Of a DNA stretch of 64,000 nucleotides, positions 52,509 through 61,388 are shown piece after piece (position 1 is the first letter of the stretch; each line of letters opens with the position of its first letter). The stretch lies in the NCBI GenBank assembly GCA_965247815.1, contig CBDFHW010000007.1:122158-186157 (forward strand), written 5' to 3'. The notes under the pieces are model-generated. The model ran no database searches. It was given only the letters and a program-made list of their open reading frames with translations, and was not told where the DNA came from. This DNA is from CBDAQA01 sp965247815 (GTDB lineage Bacteria; Planctomycetota; Phycisphaerae; Tepidisphaerales; Tepidisphaeraceae). A program made the position numbers and the translations under genes.

Positions 52509-53384
52509 ATGATTGTGGATTGTCATACGCATATCTGGCAGTCGCCCGAGCAGTTGGGACAGGTCGATCTGGGCGATCTCAATCGGCCCAATCGGCCGCG
52601 GGCGACCCGGTTCTCTCCTGCAAGAACCCCCTGGAGGCAGGTCCCCGCCGCGGACCCGGATCACCACTGGGCCCAAAGCTCGACCGTCGACAAGTCTTTC
52701 GTCCTCGGTTTCAAAAGCAAATACCTGCGTGCCGAGATCCCGAACCGGTATGTTTCGGAATACGTCAATCGTTTTCCACAAAAGCTGATTGGGTTCGCCG
52801 GCATTGATCCGACCGAGCCGGGCGCGGTAGACGAACTCCGTGTGGCCAAAAATGACCTTCGCCTGCGTGGCGTCACCATTTCGCCCGCGAACCAGGATTT
52901 TCATCCGACAGACAGCCGCGCAATGGCTGTCTATGCCGAAGCCGAGCGGCTCGGAATGCCGATTCTGATCCACCCGGTGGGCCAATACACCGAGCAAAGC
53001 AAATTAGAATTCGCGCGTCCGTATCTGCTCGACGAGATCGCGCGGTCGTTCCCGAGGCTGCACATCATCATCTCGCAGATGGGTCAACCCTGGGTCGATG
53101 AAACGATCTGCCTTCTCGGCAAGCACCACAATGTTTTTGCCGACGTCAGCGGATTACTTTCGCGAACCTGGCAGGCGTACGGCGCTCTCGTTCAGGCGCA
53201 CCAGCACCAGGTCATCGACAAGCTTTTGTTCGGCAGCGATTTCCCTTACACCAGCGCGACCGATTGCATCGAAGCGCTCTACAGCATCAATCAACTCGCG
53301 CAGGGAACCAATCTGCCCGTCGTCCCGCGGGAAGCGCTTCGCGGCATCGTCGAACGTGACGCCTTGAGCTTGCTCGGGCTCTAA
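52509..53384 (+). CDS. Amidohydrolase-family (TIM-barrel) metal-dependent hydrolase
   Basis: 291 residues. The metal-binding start IVDCHTHIW and the later histidine in PILIHPVGQ and in LHIIISQMGQPW, plus the acidic FGSDFPYT near the end, match the amidohydrolase-2 family (ACMSD-like decarboxylases, lactonases and related). Residues 25-55 are Pro/Arg-rich and look like an insertion. Substrate is unknown. It starts 134 bases after the GlmU-like gene. Confidence 0.88.
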   Translation: MIVDCHTHIWQSPEQLGQVDLGDLNRPNRPRATRFSPARTPWRQVPAADPDHHWAQSSTVDKSFVLGFKSKYLRAEIPNRYVSEYVNRFPQKLIGFAGIDPTEPGAVDELRVAKNDLRLRGVTISPANQDFHPTDSRAMAVYAEAERLGMPILIHPVGQYTEQSKLEFARPYLLDEIARSFPRLHIIISQMGQPWVDETICLLGKHHNVFADVSGLLSRTWQAYGALVQAHQHQVIDKLLFGSDFPYTSATDCIEALYSINQLAQGTNLPVVPREALRGIVERDALSLLGL

Positions 53385-53434
53385 ATTTTCATCCGGTTCC
53401 CCGCCGCATTCGAAGACCGTCGCCTGCCTTAAAA

Positions 53435-54112
53435 ATGAGAACGGCATCCAATCAGATCATCTCAGTCGTCTTAAGAATGCTCCGGGTGGGCGTGCTCGCT
53501 GCACTGTTCGGCGGATGCCAGAGCCAGTCACTGACGTTTCATTCCAGTCTTCAAACCCGCCCGCTGCAGTGCCCTGTGACGCGCGCATACTGGTCGCAGG
53601 ACCAATCCGGCGAGGACCAGATTGTGCTGCTGAATGACCCGATCGATGCCACGACGACATCCCCGGCCGGTGACGCATTAGCCGCCCGCAACTCGCCGCC
53701 TATTCGCCAGGTGCTCGTGATCCATTTTCGCTGGCGGAACGCAATCTCGGTTCGCGGGGACAACCCGACTTCTGACAATGCCGTGCTCGATTGGTTCGTG
53801 TACGGCGGCGGCACGCCCGGCTTCCTGCACTACGCCGGCTCGGCACACGTGGCGCTCGCGACGCACGCGACCAATGCCGACGTCGACATTCATCGCGGAT
53901 CGCTGACACTGGTCGAAAAATCGGGCGACTTTCGCGACCCGCTCGGGAGTTTCACCGTCGACGGAAAAGCCGACGCCACGAACAGTCCCGGTCAGTTAAG
54001 ACAAACGCTGCAAGACCTCGCCGAGGCTACCCGCGAAACTAAGCCGAATCGATCCCAGACCTCCGCCCCGGCAACTCACGCTGTCGTGCCCACGGCAAGC
54101 TCTTCATTCTGA
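53435..54112 (+). CDS. Probable lipoprotein of unknown function
   Basis: 225 residues. The N-terminus has a hydrophobic stretch and lipobox LFGGC (cysteine 28), so lipidation is likely; a start at 53477 would shorten the leader. The mature part is beta-rich (LVIHFRWRNAISVRGDNP, VLDWFVYGGGTPGFLHYAGS) and ends in a Ser/Thr/Ala-rich tail. Not recognised. The GNAT gene follows ten bases later, so they are co-transcribed. Confidence 0.7.
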   Translation: MRTASNQIISVVLRMLRVGVLAALFGGCQSQSLTFHSSLQTRPLQCPVTRAYWSQDQSGEDQIVLLNDPIDATTTSPAGDALAARNSPPIRQVLVIHFRWRNAISVRGDNPTSDNAVLDWFVYGGGTPGFLHYAGSAHVALATHATNADVDIHRGSLTLVEKSGDFRDPLGSFTVDGKADATNSPGQLRQTLQDLAEATRETKPNRSQTSAPATHAVVPTASSSF

Positions 54113-54122
54113 AAAACGATTC

Positions 54123-54524
54123 ATGATTCATTTGAAAATTGATCCCACGCTCTCCACCAAGCCGGCCGAGGGCGCATTTCTCCAGACCCTTCGACTTGTC
54201 GACGACGCAAACGAACTCGGACGTGCGGCATGGTGCGCGACCGACGATGCGGCCGGCGTCAGTCAACTGCTGGAACTCTGGATCAACCCGGCCCACCGCA
54301 GGTCCGGTCATGGACGCCGACTACTGTCGGCAGTCATCGAACAATGCCGGGGGTACCACCGGTCGCATGACGAAAACTTCCGACGAATGTGGGTGGGCGT
54401 CGGCCATAAGCAGCAGGTCGTCGGTAGATCGTTTCTCACCCGCGAGGGCTTTCATCACATCGGATCCGCCTGCGGAGTCATGCGCGACCAAGACATGCTC
54501 GTGTACGTGAAATCGCTCGACTGA
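54123..54524 (+). CDS. GNAT-family N-acetyltransferase
   Basis: 133 residues. The acetyl-CoA loop is LWINPAHRRSGHGRRLLSAV (Q/R-x-x-G-x-G/A form RRSGHG), after the beta strand with GVSQLLEL, and the end FLTREGFHHIGSA matches motif B. Small general acetyltransferase of unknown substrate. The ATG lies ten bases after the stop of the preceding lipoprotein gene. Confidence 0.8.
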   Translation: MIHLKIDPTLSTKPAEGAFLQTLRLVDDANELGRAAWCATDDAAGVSQLLELWINPAHRRSGHGRRLLSAVIEQCRGYHRSHDENFRRMWVGVGHKQQVVGRSFLTREGFHHIGSACGVMRDQDMLVYVKSLD

Positions 54525-54595
54525 TCCAAGCAAGCGTCAGAGATAAATCACATTCAAGTCCGACCGGCGGCGTGCCCGGCGGTCTTGTCATAATA

Positions 54596-54632
54596 CAGGC
54601 CGGCCGGCGTGAAACGTCGGCCGGCCTGGTGT
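54596..54632. terminator. Strong bidirectional-type terminator between convergent genes
   Basis: Arms CAGGCCGGCCG (54596-54606) and CGGCCGGCCTG (54618-54628) pair perfectly, and the inner GCGT/ACGT extends the stem to 15 bp (one G-U) around a GAA loop. A short T run follows on the plus strand (gtgtttt). It separates the plus-strand GNAT gene from the minus-strand GH2 gene. Confidence 0.8.
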
Positions 54633-54646
54633 TTTCGATTGCCTGA

Positions 54647-57088
54647 TTACTTAATAGAGACGGTCGTAGCCGTCGCGGGCATGCCGTCAGTGGTGGCGGT
54701 CAGCGTCAGGTTCCCTGCGTCGGTCCCGGCCTCGAGTACGACCAGTCCGAGCCCGTCAAACACCTTGTGCTGGTGCCCCTGAAACGACTCGTGGTTCGTC
54801 GGGTCGCCGTTGTCTAGGCCGGCGATCTTGCCCGGCCCCTCGAGCTTAAACTCGATTTCGTTATCAGCGTTCGGGCAGACGTTGCCGTCGGCATCGACAA
54901 CACTGACAGTGATAAACGACAGGTCTCGATGGTCGGTCGAAATCTGCGACCGATCCGCCTTGAGCACGAGCTTCGCAGGCTTGCCCGTCGTACGCACCTC
55001 GTCCGTCGCGACGACTCTTCCGTTGGTAGTCCCGACAGCTTTTAAGACGCCGGGGGCGAACGGGACCGACCATTCCATGTGCAATGGTTTGCGATCTCGC
55101 CACGTCTTCACGCCCAGCGATTTGTCGTTGAGGAACAGCTCGACCGAATCAGCGTTCGTGAAGCACCAGACCGGAATTTCTTTGCCGGCAAACTGTTCCC
55201 AGTTCCAGTGAGGGAGCAGGTGCACGACCGGTTCTCTGGTCCACTGCGCCTTGTAAAGGTAATAACGGTCTTTCGGAAAACCAGCCAGGTCGACAACGCC
55301 GAAGTATGAACTGCGGGACGGCCAGTTGAACGGGGTCGGCTCACCGATGTAATCGAATCCAGTCCAGACGAATTCTCCGGCCATCCAGTCGTCGTTAGAC
55401 ATCATCTGAAGAGCCGTTTCCACCGGAGTCGCCCAGCCCGGCACCATGCCGCCGTAGCTGTTCACCTGATTGTTAAACTTCTTTTCTGCTGCAAGCTTTC
55501 CGCTGCGGTCCGGCTTCAACCCGTACTCGCCGCGCGAGCTTACCGTAGACGACGTTTCGCTGCCGATCATCGGCACTTCGCCGTGGGCACGGGGGTCGTT
55601 GTAGAACCCGGCGTTGTAGTTCACGCCGAACACGCCGAGCGCTTTGGCGAACCCGGACTTTTCCGCCCCGTTCGGGTTGCTCATCGCCGATGTAGTCGGC
55701 CGGGTGGGGTCTTCGCGGTGCACGATGTCCGAGAGACGCTTGGCCATCGCCTCGCCGTCTTTATCGCCCTGCTCGTTGATCTCGTTTCCGATGCTCCAGA
55801 GCACGATCGACGGGTGATTGCGATCGCGGTGCACCATGCTGACGATGTCGCGTTCGCTCCACTCGTCGAAAAATTGCCCGTAGCCGAACTTGGTCTTGCT
55901 GTTTTTCCATTCGTCGAACGCTTCGTCCATCACGACGAAGCCCATTTCGTCGGCAAGATCGAGAAGCTCCGGGGTTGGCGGGTAATGACTCGTCCGGATC
56001 GCGTTGACGCCGAACGATTTCAGAATCTCAAATTGACGCTGGATCGCCCGGCGATTCACTGCCGCGCCCAGGCAACCTAAATCGTGATGCTCGCAGACGC
56101 CTTGAATCTGAAAATGCTTGCCGTTGAGGAAGAATCCTTTGTCGACCGTGAAATCGATCGTGCGAATACCGAACCACGTCTGGCAGCTGTCGACCGGCTT
56201 CTGGTCGACGAGCAGTTTCGTAACCAGTTCGTACCGCTGCGGTGATTCGGGCGACCAGAGCTCAGGCCGTGAAATCTCAAAATGTTCGGTGACCACTTTA
56301 CTTTCTGCGGGATTCAGGGTGATGGTTTGCGGCGTTTTAGATCCGAACCCTTCCTTGCCGTCAGGCCGACCGCAGACATTGCTGACCGAGACCGTCGCCG
56401 GCTGCGCTCCGTCGTTGACGACAGTCGTGTGCACTGTGGCCATGGCGGTGTCGCCTTTCACCTCCGTCGTCACGTACGTCCCCCAGTGATCCACATGCAC
56501 GGGCGAAGTGTTGATCAACCACACGTGACGGTAGATCCCCGCACCGGAATAGAACCGCGAACACGGCTGCATCACCTCGGCCCGCACGGCGATCACATTC
56601 TTCTCCTCGCCGTACTTCAGATACGGAGTCAGGTCGTATTCGAAGCTGGTGTAACCGTAAGGATGTTTGCCCAGCGAGGTGCCGTTTATCCAGACCTCGC
56701 TGTTCATGTAAATTCCATCGAAGTCGATGGCGATGTGCCTACCCTTGGCTTCTGCCGGAATCGAGAATGTTTTGCGGTACCAACCCACCCCGCCGTTGAG
56801 ATACCCGTTGCCGTCCCCACCCGGTGACGTGTTGTCGAACGGGCCTTCCATCTTCGATGGATCTTTGCCCGGCGGACCTTCGATCATCCAGTCGTGCGGC
56901 AAATCAAGTTTTCGCCAGGCAGAATCCGAATAGTCCGCCTTCGACGCGTCGGCCGCGTCACCGAGATTGAACCGCCAGTCCGCATCGAAAGAACTCCGAC
57001 GCTGGGTCTGTGCGAGCGCAAGACCGGTAAAAGTAGTGCACAGGAAGACCGCAAAAAGTGTTGTCTGCTGGAGCGTTTTGATTCCCAT
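54647..57088 (-). CDS. Secreted GH2 beta-galactosidase/glycosidase with C-terminal DUF4982-like and Ig-like domains
   Basis: 813 residues with signal peptide (about 1-27, cut near ALAQT). The sugar-binding N-terminal domain begins FDADWRFNLGD and has DLPHDWMIEGP and NGYLNGGVGWYRKTF. The barrel has acid/base Glu436 in WSIGNEINEQG and probable nucleophile Glu511 in MIGSETSST. A DUF4982-like domain (LLPHWNWEQFAGKEIPVWC) and an Ig-like end (SVVDADGNVCPNADNEIEF) follow. It differs in layout from the LacZ-type enzyme at 24 kb and is typical of beta-galactosidases/beta-glucuronidases of glycan degraders. Confidence 0.93.
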   Translation of the reverse strand: MGIKTLQQTTLFAVFLCTTFTGLALAQTQRRSSFDADWRFNLGDAADASKADYSDSAWRKLDLPHDWMIEGPPGKDPSKMEGPFDNTSPGGDGNGYLNGGVGWYRKTFSIPAEAKGRHIAIDFDGIYMNSEVWINGTSLGKHPYGYTSFEYDLTPYLKYGEEKNVIAVRAEVMQPCSRFYSGAGIYRHVWLINTSPVHVDHWGTYVTTEVKGDTAMATVHTTVVNDGAQPATVSVSNVCGRPDGKEGFGSKTPQTITLNPAESKVVTEHFEISRPELWSPESPQRYELVTKLLVDQKPVDSCQTWFGIRTIDFTVDKGFFLNGKHFQIQGVCEHHDLGCLGAAVNRRAIQRQFEILKSFGVNAIRTSHYPPTPELLDLADEMGFVVMDEAFDEWKNSKTKFGYGQFFDEWSERDIVSMVHRDRNHPSIVLWSIGNEINEQGDKDGEAMAKRLSDIVHREDPTRPTTSAMSNPNGAEKSGFAKALGVFGVNYNAGFYNDPRAHGEVPMIGSETSSTVSSRGEYGLKPDRSGKLAAEKKFNNQVNSYGGMVPGWATPVETALQMMSNDDWMAGEFVWTGFDYIGEPTPFNWPSRSSYFGVVDLAGFPKDRYYLYKAQWTREPVVHLLPHWNWEQFAGKEIPVWCFTNADSVELFLNDKSLGVKTWRDRKPLHMEWSVPFAPGVLKAVGTTNGRVVATDEVRTTGKPAKLVLKADRSQISTDHRDLSFITVSVVDADGNVCPNADNEIEFKLEGPGKIAGLDNGDPTNHESFQGHQHKVFDGLGLVVLEAGTDAGNLTLTATTDGMPATATTVSIK

Positions 57089-57149
57089 TCGCGGAGTAGA
57101 TACCGGCCGCGTTCCAGCGTCAACTCTCGAGCCGATCCGTTAATTTACA

Positions 57150-58016
57150 TCAAAACCGGACGCTGAACCCGACAAGCCACTCGAAGCTGTTCGAAGCCTT
57201 GTTCAGGCCCACATTGACCCCGGTATCGAGCACCACCGCGTCGTTTAATGGATAGGTCACACCCACGTCGACGGTCTGCTGAGCCTCGCGGTGCCGTTCG
57301 GTGGTGACATGCGACCAGTACTCGAGGTACACGTCCAGATCGGCAAAGACGACGCGATCGATCGCCGCCGAGTTTTGCCAGCCGACCACGTTTCCGGTGT
57401 TCGAAGTGTTCCGCTCGGACGAAACCGTAGTCTGCAATCCGAGATGAAATCCCGCGGGCAGGTTAATCAAGAACGGAAATCCCAGGTACGCTTCGAACCG
57501 TCCGTTACCGATGTACCGCCGCGCGGTCGGGAGCTTCATTAATGGCTGAATTGCGAAACCGGTCGCCCAGACGTCGTCGGACCCGTCGTTACCCCACAGG
57601 TTCAAAGTCCCGCCCAGTAACAGATCCCCGACGCCGTTCTGTCGGGTCGATTTGCCCGTGCCGAAGTCGGTCGACCGGGTGAAGTTGTACAGATTGATTC
57701 CCGCGTCCAGTTCGAGGTCGTCCAGAACGCCGAGCCGCAGCGTTTCCTGCCCGACCGCGAACGTGTCGGTACGTTGGTTATCCGATTTGTATTTGTCGCG
57801 ATTGAAGACGTAATCGACGAACCCGGTTTCGATCTGCAGGTGCCCGGCGTCGATCGTGTGCGGCGTGTTCGTATGGTCGGGCCGGTCGACGTCCATGTCC
57901 CGCAACTTCGTCGTCGGTTCCGAAGTGACTTGCGTTGCCGGGTCGATACCCCGCGCGACCGCGGCCGTGACTGCCAGGTACACGCACATCAGCCCTGCGG
58001 TTCGTGTCAGACGCAT
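57150..58016 (-). CDS. Outer-membrane beta-barrel protein, phenol MetA-like transporter family
   Basis: 288 residues with signal peptide (cut near ARGID). The mature N-terminus has DVDRPDHTNTPHTIDAGHLQIETG, the hallmark of the MetA-pathway phenol degradation-like (PF13557-type) barrels, and the rest alternates short amphipathic strands ending with FEWLVGFSVRF, an outer-membrane C-terminal phenylalanine. A 12-strand barrel is expected. The presence of such a protein shows a diderm envelope. Cargo is unknown. It lies 61 bases upstream of the GH2 gene on the same strand. Confidence 0.85.
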   Translation of the reverse strand: MRLTRTAGLMCVYLAVTAAVARGIDPATQVTSEPTTKLRDMDVDRPDHTNTPHTIDAGHLQIETGFVDYVFNRDKYKSDNQRTDTFAVGQETLRLGVLDDLELDAGINLYNFTRSTDFGTGKSTRQNGVGDLLLGGTLNLWGNDGSDDVWATGFAIQPLMKLPTARRYIGNGRFEAYLGFPFLINLPAGFHLGLQTTVSSERNTSNTGNVVGWQNSAAIDRVVFADLDVYLEYWSHVTTERHREAQQTVDVGVTYPLNDAVVLDTGVNVGLNKASNSFEWLVGFSVRF

Positions 58017-58029
58017 CCAGCTCCCGGGG

Positions 58030-59220
58030 TCAAGGTCGGAGAAAAAAGCCCATCAGCTCATGGCCTTTTTCGAATTTCAATCCGGTCGAGCCGGCAAACT
58101 TCTCGGTATACGGGAAGCAGCTCGCCCCGGTCACCCCGGTGCCGGCCATCGCGAACGGCGTCGGCGCGTAGCCATGTTTTCGCGTCGCAATATTCGTCGG
58201 ATGGTCCGGCATGACAAGCACTCGCCATTTCGGAAACGTCTTCAGTTTTTCCAGCACCGGCCCGACCACGTGCCGGTCAATGTGTTCGATCGCCGCCACC
58301 TTGGTTTTCCAGTCCGCCTGATGCGAAGCCTCGTCCGGCGCTTCGATGTGCGAGAAGACCAGATCGCATTCGTCCAACATCCGTGCCGTGTCCACCCCCT
58401 GCCCGGCATAGTTGGTGTCATGAAAACTGGTCATCCCCACGACTTCGTGCACGTCCCACCCCAACAGCACGGCAAGCCCGCGGAGCAGATCGACGCCGGT
58501 GATCATGCAGGCTTTTTTAACGCCGAATCGTTCCGCGAACTTCGGCAGATTCGGTGCGTGGCCCTGGCCCCACAGCCAGACCTGCGTGGCCTGATTAACG
58601 CCCCGCTGTTTCCTGCTTTGATTCACCGGGTGGTGAACGAACACCTCGCGGGACCGATCCATAATCGTCCGCAGCACCTCGCTACCGACACCCTTCGGTA
58701 ACCAGTCGGCGGCGATCTCTTCAGGAATTTCATGAGGCGGTTTTGTCGTGACTTCGAACGTCTCGCTGCCCCTGTACACGAGCAGATTGCGGTAGCTGAC
58801 GCCATCATAAAATTGAAACCCGGGCAGCTCGATCGTCTTGGCAAGGTCGTGGAGCAATTGCTGCGCTTCGGCGTCGCTGATTCCGCCCGACGAATGGTCC
58901 TTCATCACCCCGTTCAAAACAGTCACCAGATTGCACCGAAAGACCCAGTCGGTAGGTGCCAGCGGGATGTGCCGTGCTGCCGCTTCGAGCGGCGCCCGGC
59001 CCGTGTGATACACGGCCGGGTCGTAACCCAGCAGACACATCGTCGCGACGTCGCTGCCGCTTTCAAAACCGTCCGGAACCGTTCGCGCCAGCCCCTGCCG
59101 GCCGTGGGCGGCGATCCAGTCCATGTTCGGCGTCTGCGCCGCCTCGATCGGCGTCTGACCGTTCAGTTCTTTCAGCGGCTCGTCGGCCGCGCCGTCGGGG
59201 ATGATGATGGCGTATTTCAT
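58030..59220 (-). CDS. apgM: Archaeal-type cofactor-independent phosphoglycerate mutase
   Basis: 396 residues. Start MKYAIIIPDGAADEPLKELNG; the phosphoserine-forming region is PDGFESGSDVATMCLLGYDP, and the metal ligands appear in IPDGAAD, HIEAPDEASHQAD and VMPDHPTN. This is the ApgM group (alkaline-phosphatase superfamily), known mostly from archaea and some bacteria, not the GpmI or GpmA type. It interconverts 3- and 2-phosphoglycerate. It overlaps nothing and is divergent from the DUF1569 gene. Confidence 0.92.
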   Translation of the reverse strand: MKYAIIIPDGAADEPLKELNGQTPIEAAQTPNMDWIAAHGRQGLARTVPDGFESGSDVATMCLLGYDPAVYHTGRAPLEAAARHIPLAPTDWVFRCNLVTVLNGVMKDHSSGGISDAEAQQLLHDLAKTIELPGFQFYDGVSYRNLLVYRGSETFEVTTKPPHEIPEEIAADWLPKGVGSEVLRTIMDRSREVFVHHPVNQSRKQRGVNQATQVWLWGQGHAPNLPKFAERFGVKKACMITGVDLLRGLAVLLGWDVHEVVGMTSFHDTNYAGQGVDTARMLDECDLVFSHIEAPDEASHQADWKTKVAAIEHIDRHVVGPVLEKLKTFPKWRVLVMPDHPTNIATRKHGYAPTPFAMAGTGVTGASCFPYTEKFAGSTGLKFEKGHELMGFFLRP

Positions 59221-59280
59221 AGCGGCTCAGAGTTAACCACAGATCGAGACCATTTCACAGATTGCCGGTACGCTGTGTGA

Positions 59281-59766
59281 ATGGAAATCAATTCTTCAGA
59301 CGGGTCGGACCGTCGCACCCTGCGTTTCGAGCGCCTCGAACAGGCACTCGACGACGCGCGACAGCTGCGAGACGCCGAACAAGCCGGTCGGCTTCGTCAG
59401 ACCGGCAGCTGGACACTAGGGCAAAGCCTCTCTCATCTCGGAACCTGGGTCGACTACGGCTTCGACGGTTTGCCGATCAAGATTCCGTTTTTCGTCCCGT
59501 GGGTCGTTCGCCCCTTCCGAACCCGGATTCTCGAACGGCCAATGCCGCCGGGCCGGCGAATTCCCAAGGTCGCCGGTGGAACCCTGGCGATCGACCCGGC
59601 ACCGACCGCCGACGGCATGCTGCTGTTCGAGAAAGCGGTCGACCGATTGACGCAATCATCACCCCGGATTCCGAACGCAATGCTCGGCACGCTCACACAC
59701 GACCAGTGGAAAAAGCTGCACCTGCGACACGCCGAGCTGCACCTTTCGTTTCTTCGGGTCGATTGA
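59281..59766 (+). CDS. DUF1569/DinB-superfamily protein
   Basis: 161 residues. The DUF1569 pattern GSWTLGQSLSHLGTWVDYGFDG in the first helices and THDQWKKLHLRHAELHLSFL at the end keeps the DinB-like histidines. The FFVPWVVRPFRT and MPPGRRIPKV loops match many planctomycete members. Function is unknown; a metal-dependent enzyme is likely. It is followed by murE 98 bases later. Confidence 0.8.
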   Translation: MEINSSDGSDRRTLRFERLEQALDDARQLRDAEQAGRLRQTGSWTLGQSLSHLGTWVDYGFDGLPIKIPFFVPWVVRPFRTRILERPMPPGRRIPKVAGGTLAIDPAPTADGMLLFEKAVDRLTQSSPRIPNAMLGTLTHDQWKKLHLRHAELHLSFLRVD

Positions 59767-59864
59767 TTTTGATCGACGCTGTGTTACCGTCATCGGTGTC
59801 GTGGCAAGGTGGTCGCGGCAGTCGCCCGGGTCGCCCGATCCGGATCAAGGGAAAGGACGTCCCG

Positions 59865-61379
59865 ATGCTCAACTTAACCGATCTTTTGCGCTGTCTGCCG
59901 CTGGTTTATTCGGCCACGCGAATTCCCGAGGTCGTGGTGACAGGCGTCACCGAAGACTCTCGGCTTGTGCAGGCCGGGAACGTCTTCGTCGCACGGAACG
60001 GGCAGACCACCAACGGACGCAAGCACCTCGACCAGGCGATCACCCGCGGCGCGATCGCGGTCGTCACCACGGGTGCGATCCCCGCTTGCCCGGTTCCGCA
60101 GGTGATGGTCCCTGACTCGGCAGTGGCGCTTTCCCTGTTGTCACACGCGTTTTACGGAAACCCCTGCGATCACGTGATGACGCTCGGCGTGACCGGTACG
60201 AACGGAAAGACGACCACCACGTACCTGATTCGTCACGTGCTCAACTATTTCAATCTCCGGTGCGGAATGATCGGCACCGTCGAGACCGATGACGGACAGA
60301 ATCGATACGAATCGACGATGACCACCCCCGCTGCCGCCGAGGTCGCCAAACTGCTCGCCGGCATGCGAACCAACGCCTGCCGGGCCTGCGCGATGGAGAC
60401 CAGCAGCCATTCGCTGCACCAGGCCCGGGTGGCCGGGGTGCGGTTCGCCGGCGCGGCGTTCACCAATCTTACCGGCGATCATCTCGACTATCACAAAACG
60501 ATGGAAGATTACGCCGCCGCGAAGGCGAAATTGTTCCAGAGTCTGGACTCTAAAGCCGTAGCGGCAATCAATGTCGACGACCCGTGGGCGGAACGAATGG
60601 CGCGGGGATGCAAAGCGCGGGTCGTCGGGTTCGGGTTCGGTGAAGCGGCACGTTACCGGGCGCATGACATGAAAATCACCGCCGCCGGCAGCACGTTCAT
60701 CCTGCACACGCCCGACGGCCAGGCCCGAATCGATCTTCGATTGATCGGCAAGCACAACATTGAAAATGCCCTGGCCGCCGCAACGCTGCTGGGTGAAGTG
60801 TTCAAGCTGAACGTACATCAGTTGGCCGCGGGCCTGAAAGACGCCACCGGCGCTCCCGGACGCCTGCAGGCCGTGCGGGCGGGGCAGCCGTTTACGGTTC
60901 TGGTCGATTATGCACACACCGACGACGCGCTGCAGAATGTTCTGACAGCGCTCCGGCCCCTGACGCGGGGCAAGTTGCGGGTGGTGTTCGGCTGCGGCGG
61001 GGACCGCGATCCCAGCAAGCGACCGCGGATGGCGCGCGTGGCCGAAAAGTTCGCCGACGCGATCTACGTCACCAGTGATAATCCCCGGTCCGAAGAACCA
61101 CGCTCGATTTTGGATCAGGTCGTCTCCGGTTTCTCGGCCGGCATTTCCAAGCCGGTCGTCGTGGAAGTCGATCGCCGGACCGCGATCCAGCAGGTGCTCG
61201 CCGAAGCCGTGCAGGGCGATGTGGTGCTGATCGCCGGGAAAGGCCACGAGAACTACCAGATCATCGGCTCGACCAAGCACCATTTCGACGACGTCGAAGA
61301 GTGTCTCAAGATGCTCCAGAACGCCAGTCGAGTCGCGAAGCGAGTCGAAGAATCCGACTTCGAAGTGACCGCAGCTTAA
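59865..61379 (+). CDS. murE: UDP-MurNAc-tripeptide ligase MurE, meso-DAP type
   Basis: 504 residues from the ATG at 59865 (AAGGA seven bases upstream). It adds diaminopimelate to UDP-MurNAc-L-Ala-D-Glu. ATP loop TGTNGKTTTTYL (Lys115), ETSSHSLHQARVAGVRF, LTGDHLDYHKTMEDYAAAK and the DNPR motif at 405-408 (SDNPRSEEPR) are present; DNPR selects meso-DAP over lysine. VLIAGKGHENYQ is complete. murF follows nine bases later. Confidence 0.96.
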   Translation: MLNLTDLLRCLPLVYSATRIPEVVVTGVTEDSRLVQAGNVFVARNGQTTNGRKHLDQAITRGAIAVVTTGAIPACPVPQVMVPDSAVALSLLSHAFYGNPCDHVMTLGVTGTNGKTTTTYLIRHVLNYFNLRCGMIGTVETDDGQNRYESTMTTPAAAEVAKLLAGMRTNACRACAMETSSHSLHQARVAGVRFAGAAFTNLTGDHLDYHKTMEDYAAAKAKLFQSLDSKAVAAINVDDPWAERMARGCKARVVGFGFGEAARYRAHDMKITAAGSTFILHTPDGQARIDLRLIGKHNIENALAAATLLGEVFKLNVHQLAAGLKDATGAPGRLQAVRAGQPFTVLVDYAHTDDALQNVLTALRPLTRGKLRVVFGCGGDRDPSKRPRMARVAEKFADAIYVTSDNPRSEEPRSILDQVVSGFSAGISKPVVVEVDRRTAIQQVLAEAVQGDVVLIAGKGHENYQIIGSTKHHFDDVEECLKMLQNASRVAKRVEESDFEVTAA

Positions 61380-61388
61380 GTACCGGCA

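Noticed and set aside
60141..61283. 380-codon minus-strand frame
   Set aside because: Antisense to murE, whose motifs are complete.
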